Shown one piece after another: positions 45,175 to 54,213 of a stretch of 64,000 bases of DNA; the first letter of the stretch is position 1; each line of letters starts with the position of its first letter. The notes under the pieces are model-generated. The model ran no database searches, had not been told where the DNA came from, and saw only the letters and a program-made list of their open reading frames with translations. The position numbers and the translations under genes were made by a program. Source of the stretch: Glaciecola sp. XM2 (GTDB taxonomy: Bacteria > Pseudomonadota > Gammaproteobacteria > Enterobacterales > Alteromonadaceae); NCBI RefSeq assembly GCF_018595715.1, contig NZ_JAHEOJ010000026.1:204527-268526 (forward strand). Reading direction: 5' to 3'.

Positions 45175-45519
45175 CTATATTAACCATATAATCCAGTAGT
45201 TACTGGTGACAAAAAGAAAAGCCAACAGCGCGGTAGACCAAAAAATTACTATTCTCCGCGCTCTTACTTTAGGGCTTGCGCACAACTCACCCTCCGCACA
45301 TTCTTTCAATGGGCGATAAGTTTTCCACCCAGCTAATCCAAATAAAACCACTACGACAAAAATGAAAATAGGTCGATAAGGATCTAAAAGCGTTAAATAG
45401 CTGATCCACGTTCCGCTAATGCCCAACAAAAGAAGTACAAGCGGCCCCGCGCAACATGCACTTGCACCGATTGCCGCGGCAAGACCTCCTAAGATAGATA
45501 CTTGACTACTTTTTACCAT
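45175..45519 (-). CDS. merT: Mercuric ion transport protein
   Basis: The 114-aa inner-membrane protein has three TM helices. The first carries the vicinal CC pair (GASACCAGPLVLLLL) and the cytoplasmic loop the second pair (CAEGELC), the two relay sites for Hg2+ uptake. Uptake normally feeds the MerA reductase, but no merA occurs in this window. It is first in the operon after merR. Confidence 0.92.
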   Translation of the reverse strand: MVKSSQVSILGGLAAAIGASACCAGPLVLLLLGISGTWISYLTLLDPYRPIFIFVVVVLFGLAGWKTYRPLKECAEGELCASPKVRARRIVIFWSTALLAFLFVTSNYWIIWLI

Positions 45520-45550
45520 GTTATGACGTGATGTTATTCAAACAGTCTTT

Positions 45551-45582
45551 AGTATAACCCCCGTACTTAGGTACGGAGTCAA
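45551..45582 (-). promoter_or_regulatory. mer operator-promoter overlapping the merR stop
   Basis: On the minus strand TTGACT (45,582-45,577) and TTATAC (45,557-45,552) have a 19-base spacer carrying the dyad CCGTAC-CTAA-GTACGG, close to the Tn21/Tn501 mer operator. The -35 overlaps the last codon region of merR, so merR and merTP are in the same direction, unlike the divergent transposon layout. Confidence 0.88.
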
Positions 45583-45980
45583 GTGTTAGTTTTATTTGAT
45601 GGCTGGAGTGATTGAATAATCGGGCAGGCTTTTTCATTAGTATTGTTTTTGCAGTCTGAAATGAGGGATTGAAGACTGCCTTTAAGACGCGTCAAGTCTT
45701 TCAACTTATCTTCAATTACATCCAGTTTATGTTCAGCAAGGGACTGCACTTCTTCACAATTGCTGTTACTTAATACCAATAATGACGATATTTCAGCCAA
45801 CGTAAAACCCAAGAGTTGAGCACGCTTGATAAATAACACCCTTGAAAGTGCTTGCGGAGTATATTGTCTGTAACCTTGAGATGGTTTTATCGGCTGCTGC
45901 AACAAGGCCTTCTTTTCATAGAACCGAATAGTCTCTACACCCACATTTGCTTCTTTTGCGAGTTTGCTTATTGTGTACAT
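45579..45980 (-). CDS. merR: Mercury-responsive transcriptional regulator
   Basis: The 133-aa MerR starts at ATG 45,980 (MYTISKLAKEANVGVETIRFYE). The longer frame upstream lacks family resemblance. Cys75, Cys110 and Cys119 keep exactly the spacing of the Hg-binding cysteines of Tn501 MerR (82, 117, 126). It should repress and, with Hg2+, activate the merTP promoter that overlaps its stop codon. Confidence 0.9.
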   Translation of the reverse strand: MYTISKLAKEANVGVETIRFYEKKALLQQPIKPSQGYRQYTPQALSRVLFIKRAQLLGFTLAEISSLLVLSNSNCEEVQSLAEHKLDVIEDKLKDLTRLKGSLQSLISDCKNNTNEKACPIIQSLQPSNKTNT

Positions 45981-46196
45981 ATAAAGCCCTAAATAGTTTG
46001 ACTCACTTACTAAACAAAAAATAGCATCAAGCCATAATTTATACAGAGTTTGCATAAATTCATCACGAGCATCAACAATAACTGATGATGGCAATTCGAC
46101 AAAATCGAACGGTATAAACAACACAACCCCTTGGTCGTCATGCTCAGTCACACCCTAAAGTCGTCTATAAAGAGCCTGATATCACAGTGTTAGCAT

Positions 46197-46225
46197 GGCA
46201 GATGTCTTTTTTAAATACATCTGCC
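46197..46225. other. Hairpin between czcA and merR
   Basis: GGCAGATGT (46,197-46,205) and ACATCTGCC (46,217-46,225) form a perfect 9-bp stem with an 11-base A/T loop, 14 bases past the czcA stop. A T-run after the stem is missing on both strands, so it is a weak terminator at best; it may limit readthrough from czc into mer. Confidence 0.6.
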
Positions 46226-46238
46226 GTTCTCTTCTCCT

Positions 46239-49200
46239 TTATTTAAGCTTTCTGCCGTGCACAAGTCGATATAAAACAGGCAATACTATCAATGTCAGCA
46301 ACGTAGAAGAAATTATCCCGCCAATAACTACCGTCGCTAGCGGACGCTGCACCTCTGCTCCCGTTCCTACATTCAGCGCCATTGGCACAAAACCAAGGCT
46401 AGCAACCAATGCCGTCATCAATACCGGCCGCAAACGCGTTAATGCACCGTCAACAATAGCGTTAATTAACTCTCCTGTCTCTTCCAGCCTTTGGCGAATA
46501 AACGACAACATAACCAAACCGTTAAGCACAGCAATGCCAGACAGCGCTATGAAACCAACGCCTGCTGATATAGACAAGGGCATGTCTCTCACCCATAGCG
46601 CAAAAACGCCACCTGTTAATGCTAAAGGCACGCCAGTGAAAATTATCAGTGCATCTTTCACCGAGCCAAAGGCAATGACTAGCAATGCAAGAATTAAGAA
46701 AAGCGTCGCTGGGACAACAAGGCTCAATCGCTGACTCGCACTTTCAAGCTGCTCGAACGTGCCGCCATAATCGACCCAATAACCACTTGGTAATACAACA
46801 TTTTCTGCTATTTGCATTTTTGCTTCAGTAACAAACGAGCCTAGGTCGCGCTCTCTTACATTGGCTGTCACCACAATACGGCGCTTGGCGTTTTCTCGGC
46901 TGATTTGACTGGGTATACTGGCATATTCAAGCGTTGCAACTTCTGCTATAGGCACATAATTTCCATCCCCGGTCACAATAGGTATGCTGCCTAGCGTATC
47001 AAGATTATTGCGAATATTCTCTGAGTAGCGCACCACTATCTCAAATCGCCTGTCGCCCTCGAATATCAAGCCCGCTTCTTTACCTCCAACCGATGCGCTT
47101 AGCCATGTTTGCAGGTCAGTAACATCCAAATTATAACGCGCTAAAGCATAAGGTTTGGGGTTCACGGTAAAGATGGGAATTTCATCAACTTGCTCAACAC
47201 GGGCATCCGCAGCGCCGGGTATATCTTGCAGTACAGCTAATATATCACCGGCCGAATCGCGCAGTTTGTTTAAATCATCACCATAAATCTTTATGCCTAA
47301 GTCAGCTCTAACGCCGCTAATTAGTTCGTTAAACCGCATTTGTATAGGTTGAGTAAACTCGTAATTATTGCCGGGCACGTTTTGAAGCTCACGCTCCATT
47401 TGCTCGACAAATTCGGCTTTGGATAAAGTAGTATCTGGCCATTGGTCGATAGGTTTCAACATCACAAACGTATCGGTAACATTAGGCGGCATCGCATCGG
47501 TGGCAACTTCTGCCGTGCCTGTTTTAGCAAATACAGTGCTCACTTGTGGGTATTGCATAATGACGTCTTCAAGCCTTTTTTGCATATCCACGGCTTGCTC
47601 AATGCCAGTGCCGGGCACTCGCATTGCGTGCAAGGCAATATCACCCTCATCAAGTTGAGGAATAAATTCAGAACCAAGTCGCATGCTTAGCCAAACGCTC
47701 ACAACAACCAATAATGTCGCTGAGCCTATTACCAACCAACGTAGCTTCAGCGCCCATAACAGAACAGGACGATACACCGATTTCGCCCCCACTATGATTG
47801 GACTCTCTTTTTCACTGACTTTACCCGACATAAACATCGCAACGGCTGCTGGCACAATAGTGATTGAGAACACCATCGCGGCAAGTAATGCCAAGATGAC
47901 GGTGGCCGCCATTGGGTGGAACATCTTCCCCTCTACTCCGGTTAAACTGAAAATGGGGATATACACGATTGTAATAATCATCACGCCAAACAGACTCGGC
48001 CGTATCACTTCATTGGTGGCTTCATACACAACTTCGAGTCTTTCTTTGATGGGCAACACTGAGCCAGTTCGCCTTTGCGCTTCACTTAATCGCCTGATAC
48101 AGTTTTCAACAATAATGACTGCACCATCCACAATTAACCCGAAGTCCAGTGCACCTAAGCTCATTAAGTTTGCGCTTACGCCTGTTTGCACCATCCCCGT
48201 TATCGTGGCGAGCATCGCGAGCGGTATCACAGCGGCGGTAATAATGGCTGCTCTTATGTTGCCAAGCAGCAGAAACAACACCACAATCACTAGCAATGCG
48301 CCTTCAACAAGGTTTTTGCGAACGGTGTTGATGGCTTTATCAACCAGTGCGGTCCTATCGTAAACAGTTTCTATTACCACACCTTCGGGCAAGCTAGCTT
48401 GGATTTCATCCACTTTATCAGCCACTGCCAAGGCCACAGCACGACTATTCTCACCAATGAGCATCATGGCAGTGCCTAACACGGTTTCCTTACCCTCTCG
48501 TGTCGCAGCCCCCGTTCGAAGCTCCTTGCCAATAGCGACGTCGGCAATATCGTTCACGGTCACTGGAGACTGGTTAGCGAGTGTCACCACGACATTACCA
48601 ATATCTTCAATTGTGGCCAGCTGCGCTTGAGAGCGCACCAGTATTTGTTGACCGTTGCGTTCAACATATCCCGCACCTTGATTGGCATTATTGCGCCTCA
48701 ATGCTCGCAGCAGATCGTCAGTGCTCACACCATAATTAAGCATACGTTGAGGATCAGGATTCACATGATATTGCTTGGTAAAGCCGCCAATGGCGTTAAC
48801 TTCGGTAATACCTTTTACTAACGCGAGTTGTGGCTTTACCACCCAGTCATGCAACTCTCTTAAAGCCATCGCATCAAAGTCTCTGCCATCGGATGTTAAT
48901 GTGCCCGGCTCAGCGCTGAGCGTGTACATGTAGATTTCACCCAAACCGGTGGCAATCGGTCCCATCTCTGGCTCAATACCCTCTGGTAGCTGACTTTTAA
49001 TAATGCCTATGCGCTCATTAATGAGGTTTCTGGCAAAATACAGGTCGGTGCCTTCTTCAAATACGGCGGTCACTTGAGACAAGCCATAACGAGATAGTGA
49101 ACGGGTATAATCCAAGTTTGGTAAACCCGCTAGAGCGTTTTCTACCAAAAAGGTGATGCGTTGTTCAGTTTCGAGCGGCGAATAACCAGTTGCTTGTGTA

Positions 49201-49349
49201 TTAATTTGTACTTGGACATTGGTGATGTCGGGTACGGCGTCAATAGGCAGCTTTTTATAACTAAATAAGCCAAAACCAATGACTAAAAAACTCAGCATCA
49301 AAAATATACCGCGCCTGTCTATTGCGATGCGAATAATGGAAGCTAGCAT
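46239..49349 (-). CDS. czcA: Heavy-metal efflux RND pump, CzcA family
   Basis: The 1036-aa inner-membrane pump has 12 TM helices and two large periplasmic loops. The proton-relay motif in TM4 reads DFGLIVDGAVIIVEN, as in Zn/Co/Cd-type HME-RND pumps. The porter segment PGTGIEQAVDMQKRLE also fits. It expels divalent cations with CzcB and CzcC. A GGAGG site precedes the ATG. It is the last gene of the czc operon. Confidence 0.93.
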   Translation of the reverse strand: MLASIIRIAIDRRGIFLMLSFLVIGFGLFSYKKLPIDAVPDITNVQVQINTQATGYSPLETEQRITFLVENALAGLPNLDYTRSLSRYGLSQVTAVFEEGTDLYFARNLINERIGIIKSQLPEGIEPEMGPIATGLGEIYMYTLSAEPGTLTSDGRDFDAMALRELHDWVVKPQLALVKGITEVNAIGGFTKQYHVNPDPQRMLNYGVSTDDLLRALRRNNANQGAGYVERNGQQILVRSQAQLATIEDIGNVVVTLANQSPVTVNDIADVAIGKELRTGAATREGKETVLGTAMMLIGENSRAVALAVADKVDEIQASLPEGVVIETVYDRTALVDKAINTVRKNLVEGALLVIVVLFLLLGNIRAAIITAAVIPLAMLATITGMVQTGVSANLMSLGALDFGLIVDGAVIIVENCIRRLSEAQRRTGSVLPIKERLEVVYEATNEVIRPSLFGVMIITIVYIPIFSLTGVEGKMFHPMAATVILALLAAMVFSITIVPAAVAMFMSGKVSEKESPIIVGAKSVYRPVLLWALKLRWLVIGSATLLVVVSVWLSMRLGSEFIPQLDEGDIALHAMRVPGTGIEQAVDMQKRLEDVIMQYPQVSTVFAKTGTAEVATDAMPPNVTDTFVMLKPIDQWPDTTLSKAEFVEQMERELQNVPGNNYEFTQPIQMRFNELISGVRADLGIKIYGDDLNKLRDSAGDILAVLQDIPGAADARVEQVDEIPIFTVNPKPYALARYNLDVTDLQTWLSASVGGKEAGLIFEGDRRFEIVVRYSENIRNNLDTLGSIPIVTGDGNYVPIAEVATLEYASIPSQISRENAKRRIVVTANVRERDLGSFVTEAKMQIAENVVLPSGYWVDYGGTFEQLESASQRLSLVVPATLFLILALLVIAFGSVKDALIIFTGVPLALTGGVFALWVRDMPLSISAGVGFIALSGIAVLNGLVMLSFIRQRLEETGELINAIVDGALTRLRPVLMTALVASLGFVPMALNVGTGAEVQRPLATVVIGGIISSTLLTLIVLPVLYRLVHGRKLK

Positions 49350-49409
49350 GTTAAGCCTCCTTTAAAGCCTTGCAGTGGCAAACATGTATATTCGGGTTGT
49401 ATTGAGGCA

Positions 49410-50357
49410 TTAATGGTCATGACCGGCCTCCGATTTTTCCAAATCTGCTTTGATCAGGTAACTGTTGGTAGCCACCACACGCTCACCTATTTCAATGCCG
49501 CTTATGACTTCAATAAAGCGACCATCGGTCACACCAAGCTGCACAGGGCGTGGTTTATATTCATTATCATGATTAACAAATACCACTTGCTTGTCTTCAT
49601 ACTCTTGCACGGCAGTAACAGGCACCATATGACTTACGGCCTTAGTGGCAGTGGTTACCTGCGCTTTTACCAAGGTGCCTAATGGCCAATAGCCACTGTT
49701 ATTATCCACAGTGACGTTGGCAAGCGAATGCGGGCTGCCATCGGCAGATGGCGTAAGGTAGGCAATTTCAGATAGCTGCTCAAAGTTTGCATGTCTTAAA
49801 TCAACAGCTTGTCCTACCTTAATTTTGCCGAGGTGCTGCGAGAACACGGTTAACTGTGCCCACACATTCTTATAGTTGGCTAAAGAAAATAGTACTTGCC
49901 CGTTTGATAACTCACCATTGTTGGCATGCCGCGCGATAACGTTGCCATCAAAGGGAGATGTAATTGAGTAGCTTTTTAAACTCTCATTTGACTCTACGAC
50001 CGCTAAAATATCTCCTTTTTTAACTGTGTCGCCAATGTTGACTTTGACATCTTTGATCACACCGTCAAAACGTGCTCTGATATGACTCAAAGAAGCAGGA
50101 TCTGCACTTATTCGGCCATAAAGTGTGGTCGAAAGTGCAATGTCGCCAGCAATGACATTTGTGGTAGTGATCCCATTTTGCACAGCAGTCTCGTCGCTCA
50201 TCGTAATGACTTCACCTGCGTGTTTATCATCCTCATGAGAATCACCGTCTGCATGTTTGTCTCCGCCGCTCACCGTCCCATGTATCATCATTAGCGTGAC
50301 GCTTAAAACGAGTACTTTTAATATTGTGAATGTTTTTAATTGAGTAAATTTATTCAT
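49410..50357 (-). CDS. czcB: RND efflux periplasmic adaptor, CzcB family
   Basis: The 315-aa membrane-fusion protein has an N-terminal signal/anchor and then a His/Asp-rich metal-binding stretch (HADGDSHEDDKHAG). A biotinyl-lipoyl-like domain (GDTVKKGDILAVVES) and beta-barrel follow. It is shorter than CzcB proteins with an extra C-terminal domain. The C-terminus ends AGHDH. It overlaps the czcC stop by eight bases. Confidence 0.9.
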   Translation of the reverse strand: MNKFTQLKTFTILKVLVLSVTLMMIHGTVSGGDKHADGDSHEDDKHAGEVITMSDETAVQNGITTTNVIAGDIALSTTLYGRISADPASLSHIRARFDGVIKDVKVNIGDTVKKGDILAVVESNESLKSYSITSPFDGNVIARHANNGELSNGQVLFSLANYKNVWAQLTVFSQHLGKIKVGQAVDLRHANFEQLSEIAYLTPSADGSPHSLANVTVDNNSGYWPLGTLVKAQVTTATKAVSHMVPVTAVQEYEDKQVVFVNHDNEYKPRPVQLGVTDGRFIEVISGIEIGERVVATNSYLIKADLEKSEAGHDH

Positions 50358-51777
50358 GATCGTTACTTCTTATCGAAATGTTTGATGGTTGCTGCATATT
50401 GATGTTGTGCGCTACCTTTTTGGAAGCGGTGCTCTTTGCAGTATCCGTTTTTACAGTGGTGCTTTGTGAAGCCTTAAGTGCAAGACCGGTAAGCGTTTCA
50501 ATTTCTGTTTTGCTTAGGTGCACTTGAGACGCCGCCTCAATTAATGTCAGGCGCGTATTTAAGAACTCTTGTCGAGTAGATACCCACTCCAAATAGCTAA
50601 ACCGGCCATCTAAATAGGCGCTTTCGACTAAATCTAAGGCTTCTGTAAGAGGCGGTATGACAGTTTGTTGAATAGCGTCAACCTCTAATAATGCGCGGGT
50701 GTGCTCACCTAATGCTTGATTAACTGAATGTAAAAGACTGCGCACATTACTCTGTTTTTGCACCTCTATTGCATCAAGGCGAGCTTTTTGCGCCTCGTAT
50801 TCACCTAGGTTTCGTTTTTGTTGAAACAATGGCACGCTGATCCCGGCTATTAAAGCCGTTTCATCAATACCTTGTATTCGTCGAACACCCGTTGACCACT
50901 CAATGTCAGCTCGATTATTGGCTTGCACTAATCTAAGCTGCGCTGCTTGAACACGGCTTTGTTTTGCGAACAACTCTATATGCGGACTGCTTTGGATAGC
51001 GGCAGAAAGCATCTCGAATGACCCAATGTCTTGAAACGCAAAAAGCGTACCTTCCACACGCTTAAAATTAGGCGTTTGTTCACCCCACATGATGGCAAGA
51101 CTGCGCAATGCAAATTGAAGACCTTTTTGAGCTAATTTAACATCGAGTTTTGCTTGGGCTAGCGCGGCTTGGGCGCGTTTTTGCTCTAGCAATGGTGACG
51201 CGCCTGCATCAACGCGCTTAGAAACTGCGTTATAGGTATAGAGTGCAAGTATCTCTGCATCGTTTTTCACGTCTAAGGTGGCCTGAAATAAAAGTGCTTC
51301 GATGTAACGACGATTCAGCTCGCCAAGGACATCTAATGTGCGTATTTTCTTTTCCACCTCTTGTTGTATTTTACGCTCAGAGAGTACGTTCAATCTTGCG
51401 CTAGGCTTGTCATTGAGCTGTAACACAGATGACAAGGTCAAACTGACTTCGAGCTCCTTAATGCCCGATACCTCGCCGGTTCCCATAAAGTTCTCTAGTT
51501 CAATCCCAGCATTCAGTGCGGGTTTAAGCGCGGCGGTTTTTGATTCACCGTCAATTACTCGCTGTCTAAATTCAAACTCATACAAACTTGGATTATTGGC
51601 AAGTGTAAGTCTGATTGTATCGTCAAGGCTCAGCGTTTCTCGTACGGGCGCTTGAACACCTTCATCTATATAGCGATTAGTTTGTACCGCTTGAGCGGTA
51701 AGTGGGCTCAACGTTAAGCCCAATGCGCAAGCAAACGCAATGGCGCGTACATGCACAAAAATCTGAAACATTTTCAT
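50350..51777 (-). CDS. czcC: TolC-like outer-membrane efflux protein, CzcC family
   Basis: The 475-aa protein has a signal peptide (about 1-30, ending TAQA) and two OEP coiled-coil repeats, as in LDVLGELNRRYIEALLFQATLDV and ALLEVDAIQQTVIPPLTEALDLVESAYLDG with the SYLEWVSTRQEFLNTRLTLIEA ending. It forms the outer-membrane channel of the tripartite pump. It is coupled to czcB by an eight-base overlap. Confidence 0.9.
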   Translation of the reverse strand: MKMFQIFVHVRAIAFACALGLTLSPLTAQAVQTNRYIDEGVQAPVRETLSLDDTIRLTLANNPSLYEFEFRQRVIDGESKTAALKPALNAGIELENFMGTGEVSGIKELEVSLTLSSVLQLNDKPSARLNVLSERKIQQEVEKKIRTLDVLGELNRRYIEALLFQATLDVKNDAEILALYTYNAVSKRVDAGASPLLEQKRAQAALAQAKLDVKLAQKGLQFALRSLAIMWGEQTPNFKRVEGTLFAFQDIGSFEMLSAAIQSSPHIELFAKQSRVQAAQLRLVQANNRADIEWSTGVRRIQGIDETALIAGISVPLFQQKRNLGEYEAQKARLDAIEVQKQSNVRSLLHSVNQALGEHTRALLEVDAIQQTVIPPLTEALDLVESAYLDGRFSYLEWVSTRQEFLNTRLTLIEAASQVHLSKTEIETLTGLALKASQSTTVKTDTAKSTASKKVAHNINMQQPSNISIRSNDHE

Positions 51778-51848
51778 TAGAACATCCTAATAATTTATCA
51801 ATATTCAGCGTCGCGAGAGTCATCAACGCGACACTATCGAAAGCGATA

Positions 51849-52226
51849 TTAGGATAGTGTTTTGGGTGGGCGTAGTAATCGGTTGATGGGTGCGTCGATA
51901 ATCGCATCCAAATAATTAAAATTGTGGATAGATAGCACGGATTGTAGATTGTTGATGTTGTGCTGACCTAACCACTGTGCGTGCGTACCGTGGCAGTGGC
52001 CACAATGATGGCAATCGGCAGGGTTGTGGTGGCCTGCTTTTGCTGACTCACCAAGCACTTTAATTGGAATATCATTTGACGCCTGATTGTGCTCTGAATG
52101 CTGGTGTTCATGTTGCAGATGTTGTGTATCGATTGCATGAAAATCTAAGGAATTGGCCACAGCAGAAAACGACTGAAAGAGTATCAGCGAGATCATGATG
52201 TAACTTAGACGTTTTAAATTTTTCAT
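51849..52226 (-). CDS. Small His-rich periplasmic protein of the czc operon
   Basis: The 125-aa protein has a signal peptide (about residues 1-24). It carries His-rich clusters HLQHEHQHSEH and HHNPADCHHCGHCHGTH with paired cysteines, which are likely ligands for Zn2+ or similar ions. No known domain is recognised. It stands between the CDF exporter and czcC in the operon and could be a periplasmic metal buffer or sensor (inference). Confidence 0.7.
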   Translation of the reverse strand: MKNLKRLSYIMISLILFQSFSAVANSLDFHAIDTQHLQHEHQHSEHNQASNDIPIKVLGESAKAGHHNPADCHHCGHCHGTHAQWLGQHNINNLQSVLSIHNFNYLDAIIDAPINRLLRPPKTLS

Positions 52227-52245
52227 GAGTACTAGTCTACCAAGC

Positions 52246-53157
52246 CTATTTCACTTCGTCACGACATTGTTCATCGGCAAATTCTATTTCGACTGTAGTG
52301 TGTTCAAAGTCATACTTTGCTAATGATGTTTGTACGCTATGCTTCAATGTCTGGATGTGCTCAATGTTCACCTCACCCTGTAAAACAAGATGGACTGTCA
52401 TTACATTTCGCTCGCCGTCTAAAGACCAAATATGAAAATGATGGAGGTCACTTACCTTATCGTTTGCAAGCAAATCGTTTCGGATTTTTGACATTTGCTC
52501 CTCATCTGGCGTTGCCTGTAAAAATAGCATCAGGGTTTCTTTTAGGTTACGAAACACATTGAAGAGGATGAACAAAGTAAAGCCAATGGACAGGATGGGA
52601 TCTAAAATCGCCCATGGCTTAAACATTAAGACGATCGATACAATAAACACTGCCACCCAACCGAGCACATCTTCTAGCAAGTGCCAATTAAGCACTCGTT
52701 CGTTTAATGACGTTCCTTCACTTAGTTTATAAGCGGCAAAACCGTTTACTGCCATACCAAAAATCGATAAGGCTAACATCCCTTCAACTTGCGGCATTTC
52801 AGGCTCTGCCAAACGAGGTATCGCTTCAAACAATATCCAAATCGAGCCTACCGACAGCACTAAACCGTTAATTAATGCGCCCAATAAAGAAAAGCGTTTG
52901 TAGCCATATGAAAACGTTTGATTAGCATCTTTGTCGCTAAGCTTGTTCAATCCCCACGCTGTGCCAATTGACAAACTATCGCCGAGGTCATGTACCGCGT
53001 CTGCCATGATAGCGGTGCTATTGGTTAGCCAACCACCGATAAACTCGATGATGGTGAACACCACATTTAAAAAGAACGCCCAGCCAATGCGCCTTGATGC
53101 ATCCTTTGAATTTCCATCTGAGTGTAAATGGTTATGTGAGTGGTTATGACTGTGCAT
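52246..53157 (-). CDS. czcD: CDF-family cation exporter, CzcD/ZitB-like
   Basis: The 303-aa protein starts with a His-rich N-terminus (MHSHNHSHNHLHSD). Six TM helices follow with the metal site residues ADAVHDLGDSLSIG in TM2 and NWHLLEDVLGWVAV in TM5. The cytoplasmic C-terminal domain includes FHIWSLDGERNVMTVHL. It exports Zn2+/Cd2+/Co2+ from cytoplasm to periplasm. The start at 53,157 overlaps the preceding gene by 14 bases; a longer frame upstream is not needed. Confidence 0.92.
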   Translation of the reverse strand: MHSHNHSHNHLHSDGNSKDASRRIGWAFFLNVVFTIIEFIGGWLTNSTAIMADAVHDLGDSLSIGTAWGLNKLSDKDANQTFSYGYKRFSLLGALINGLVLSVGSIWILFEAIPRLAEPEMPQVEGMLALSIFGMAVNGFAAYKLSEGTSLNERVLNWHLLEDVLGWVAVFIVSIVLMFKPWAILDPILSIGFTLFILFNVFRNLKETLMLFLQATPDEEQMSKIRNDLLANDKVSDLHHFHIWSLDGERNVMTVHLVLQGEVNIEHIQTLKHSVQTSLAKYDFEHTTVEIEFADEQCRDEVK

Positions 53158-53509
53158 GTTTAATCTTATCCAAGATTGCTTTATTTGCAGGCGAGACTGG
53201 CATGGGCTTGAATGGGCTGACATTTGCACCACCCGTGTTACCCTCTGGTAATAAGCCTATCGCTGTTTTCGTCAAGGCTCCTATCATTCTAAATATTTGC
53301 CCAAATACTTCTTTCATGTCCCTGTGTTTTAATCCAAATTTCAGCATCTCATAGTGCACTCGGGTATGATGAAAGGTAGAGTGCTGTCCAATCACATGTG
53401 CATCTTCAAGGGCTTTAAAACCTGCTACATCATCTTTATTTGTAAATGCTTGTTGCGCATCTCTTAATTTTTCTTCTACATAAGGTTTTGCTGCTTGCGT
53501 GAAATTCAT
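53144..53509 (-). CDS. DUF3703-like protein
   Basis: The 121-aa soluble protein (MNFTQAAKPYVEEKLRDAQ, HVIGQHSTFHHTRVHYEMLKFGLKHRD) resembles DUF3703, a small helical family usually found next to CDF cation exporters. The His cluster HSTFHHTRVHYE could bind a metal. It overlaps both neighbours (four and 14 bases), so it is part of the coupled operon. The function is unknown. Confidence 0.7.
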   Translation of the reverse strand: MNFTQAAKPYVEEKLRDAQQAFTNKDDVAGFKALEDAHVIGQHSTFHHTRVHYEMLKFGLKHRDMKEVFGQIFRMIGALTKTAIGLLPEGNTGGANVSPFKPMPVSPANKAILDKIKHAQS

Positions 53510-54132
53510 AATGCTTCTCCGATAGATTGACTGTTATTGCGAAGCTCTTGTTTGGCGTCTTTTAATATTGAAATTGCACCGCGTAAAACAATGATAGACA
53601 CAATAAGGCCAATCACTAAATCGGGCCATCGAGTGTCAAATAGATAAACCGTCACGCCAGCTAATATTACGCCCATGTTGGCAATGACGTCGTTTGCCGA
53701 GAAAATCCAACTTGCTCGCATATGTACTTCGCCACTCTTCTGTTTTCTAATGATTAATAAACATATGACGTTGGCGATTAGGGCAACAAAACCCATCCCC
53801 ATCATTAACAATGACTCTGGATCACTTCCTAATATCGAACGACGAGCAATATCAAATAAAATAATGAGGCCAAGTATTAATTGAAAATAGCCACTTATTT
53901 TTGCGGCGTTTGCTTTGAGAATAATGGTTTTGCCCACTGCATAAATACCAATACCATACACGACCGCATCCGCTAGCATATCCAATGAATCTGCGATAAG
54001 TGCGGTAGAGTCAGCTAACAGACCTACGCTCATCTCAACAACGAACATGACTGCATTGATACCTAACAACCAATACAACACCTTTTTTTGTGTTTGGTCT
54101 TTAATTTCAACTTCGCATCCACAACCGCTCAT
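53506..54132 (-). CDS. CDF-superfamily cation transporter, non-canonical
   Basis: The 208-aa membrane protein begins MSGCGCEVEI and has about six TM helices. It resembles CDF proteins (LLADSTALIADSLDMLADAVVYG) but the canonical TM2 HxxxD is replaced by DSLDM and the TM5 pair by SANDVIAN. The C-terminal cytoplasmic domain is absent. It is the first gene of the czc operon, directly behind the MerR-type promoter. Substrate unknown. Confidence 0.8.
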   Translation of the reverse strand: MSGCGCEVEIKDQTQKKVLYWLLGINAVMFVVEMSVGLLADSTALIADSLDMLADAVVYGIGIYAVGKTIILKANAAKISGYFQLILGLIILFDIARRSILGSDPESLLMMGMGFVALIANVICLLIIRKQKSGEVHMRASWIFSANDVIANMGVILAGVTVYLFDTRWPDLVIGLIVSIIVLRGAISILKDAKQELRNNSQSIGEAL

Positions 54133-54163
54133 AAAAACACTCGCTTTACTGATTTATAGCTCA

Positions 54164-54194
54164 AGTGTAAACTCTATACTTGGTATAGAGTCAA
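54164..54194 (-). promoter_or_regulatory. CadR/PbrR/ZntR-type operator-promoter of the czc operon
   Basis: On the minus strand TTGACT (54,194-54,189) and TACACT (54,169-54,164) are 19 bases apart. The spacer region carries a perfect 9-bp palindrome: ACTCTATAC and GTATAGAGT around TTG (54,171-54,191 on the plus strand). The half sites resemble those of Zn/Cd/Pb MerR regulators. Confidence 0.9.
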
Positions 54195-54213
54195 GCCCAC
54201 TAGGTAAAGAAAA

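Noticed and set aside
45981..46151. Long N-terminal extension of merR
   Set aside because: The extension has no MerR resemblance; the family N-terminus begins at ATG 45,980.
46197..46225. Hairpin after czcA as a strong Rho-independent terminator
   Set aside because: No T-run follows the stem on either strand; reported only as a hairpin.
47683..48363. 226-aa open frame on the plus strand opposite czcA
   Set aside because: It is antisense to a well-supported pump gene and has no domain or start context; a codon-bias shadow.
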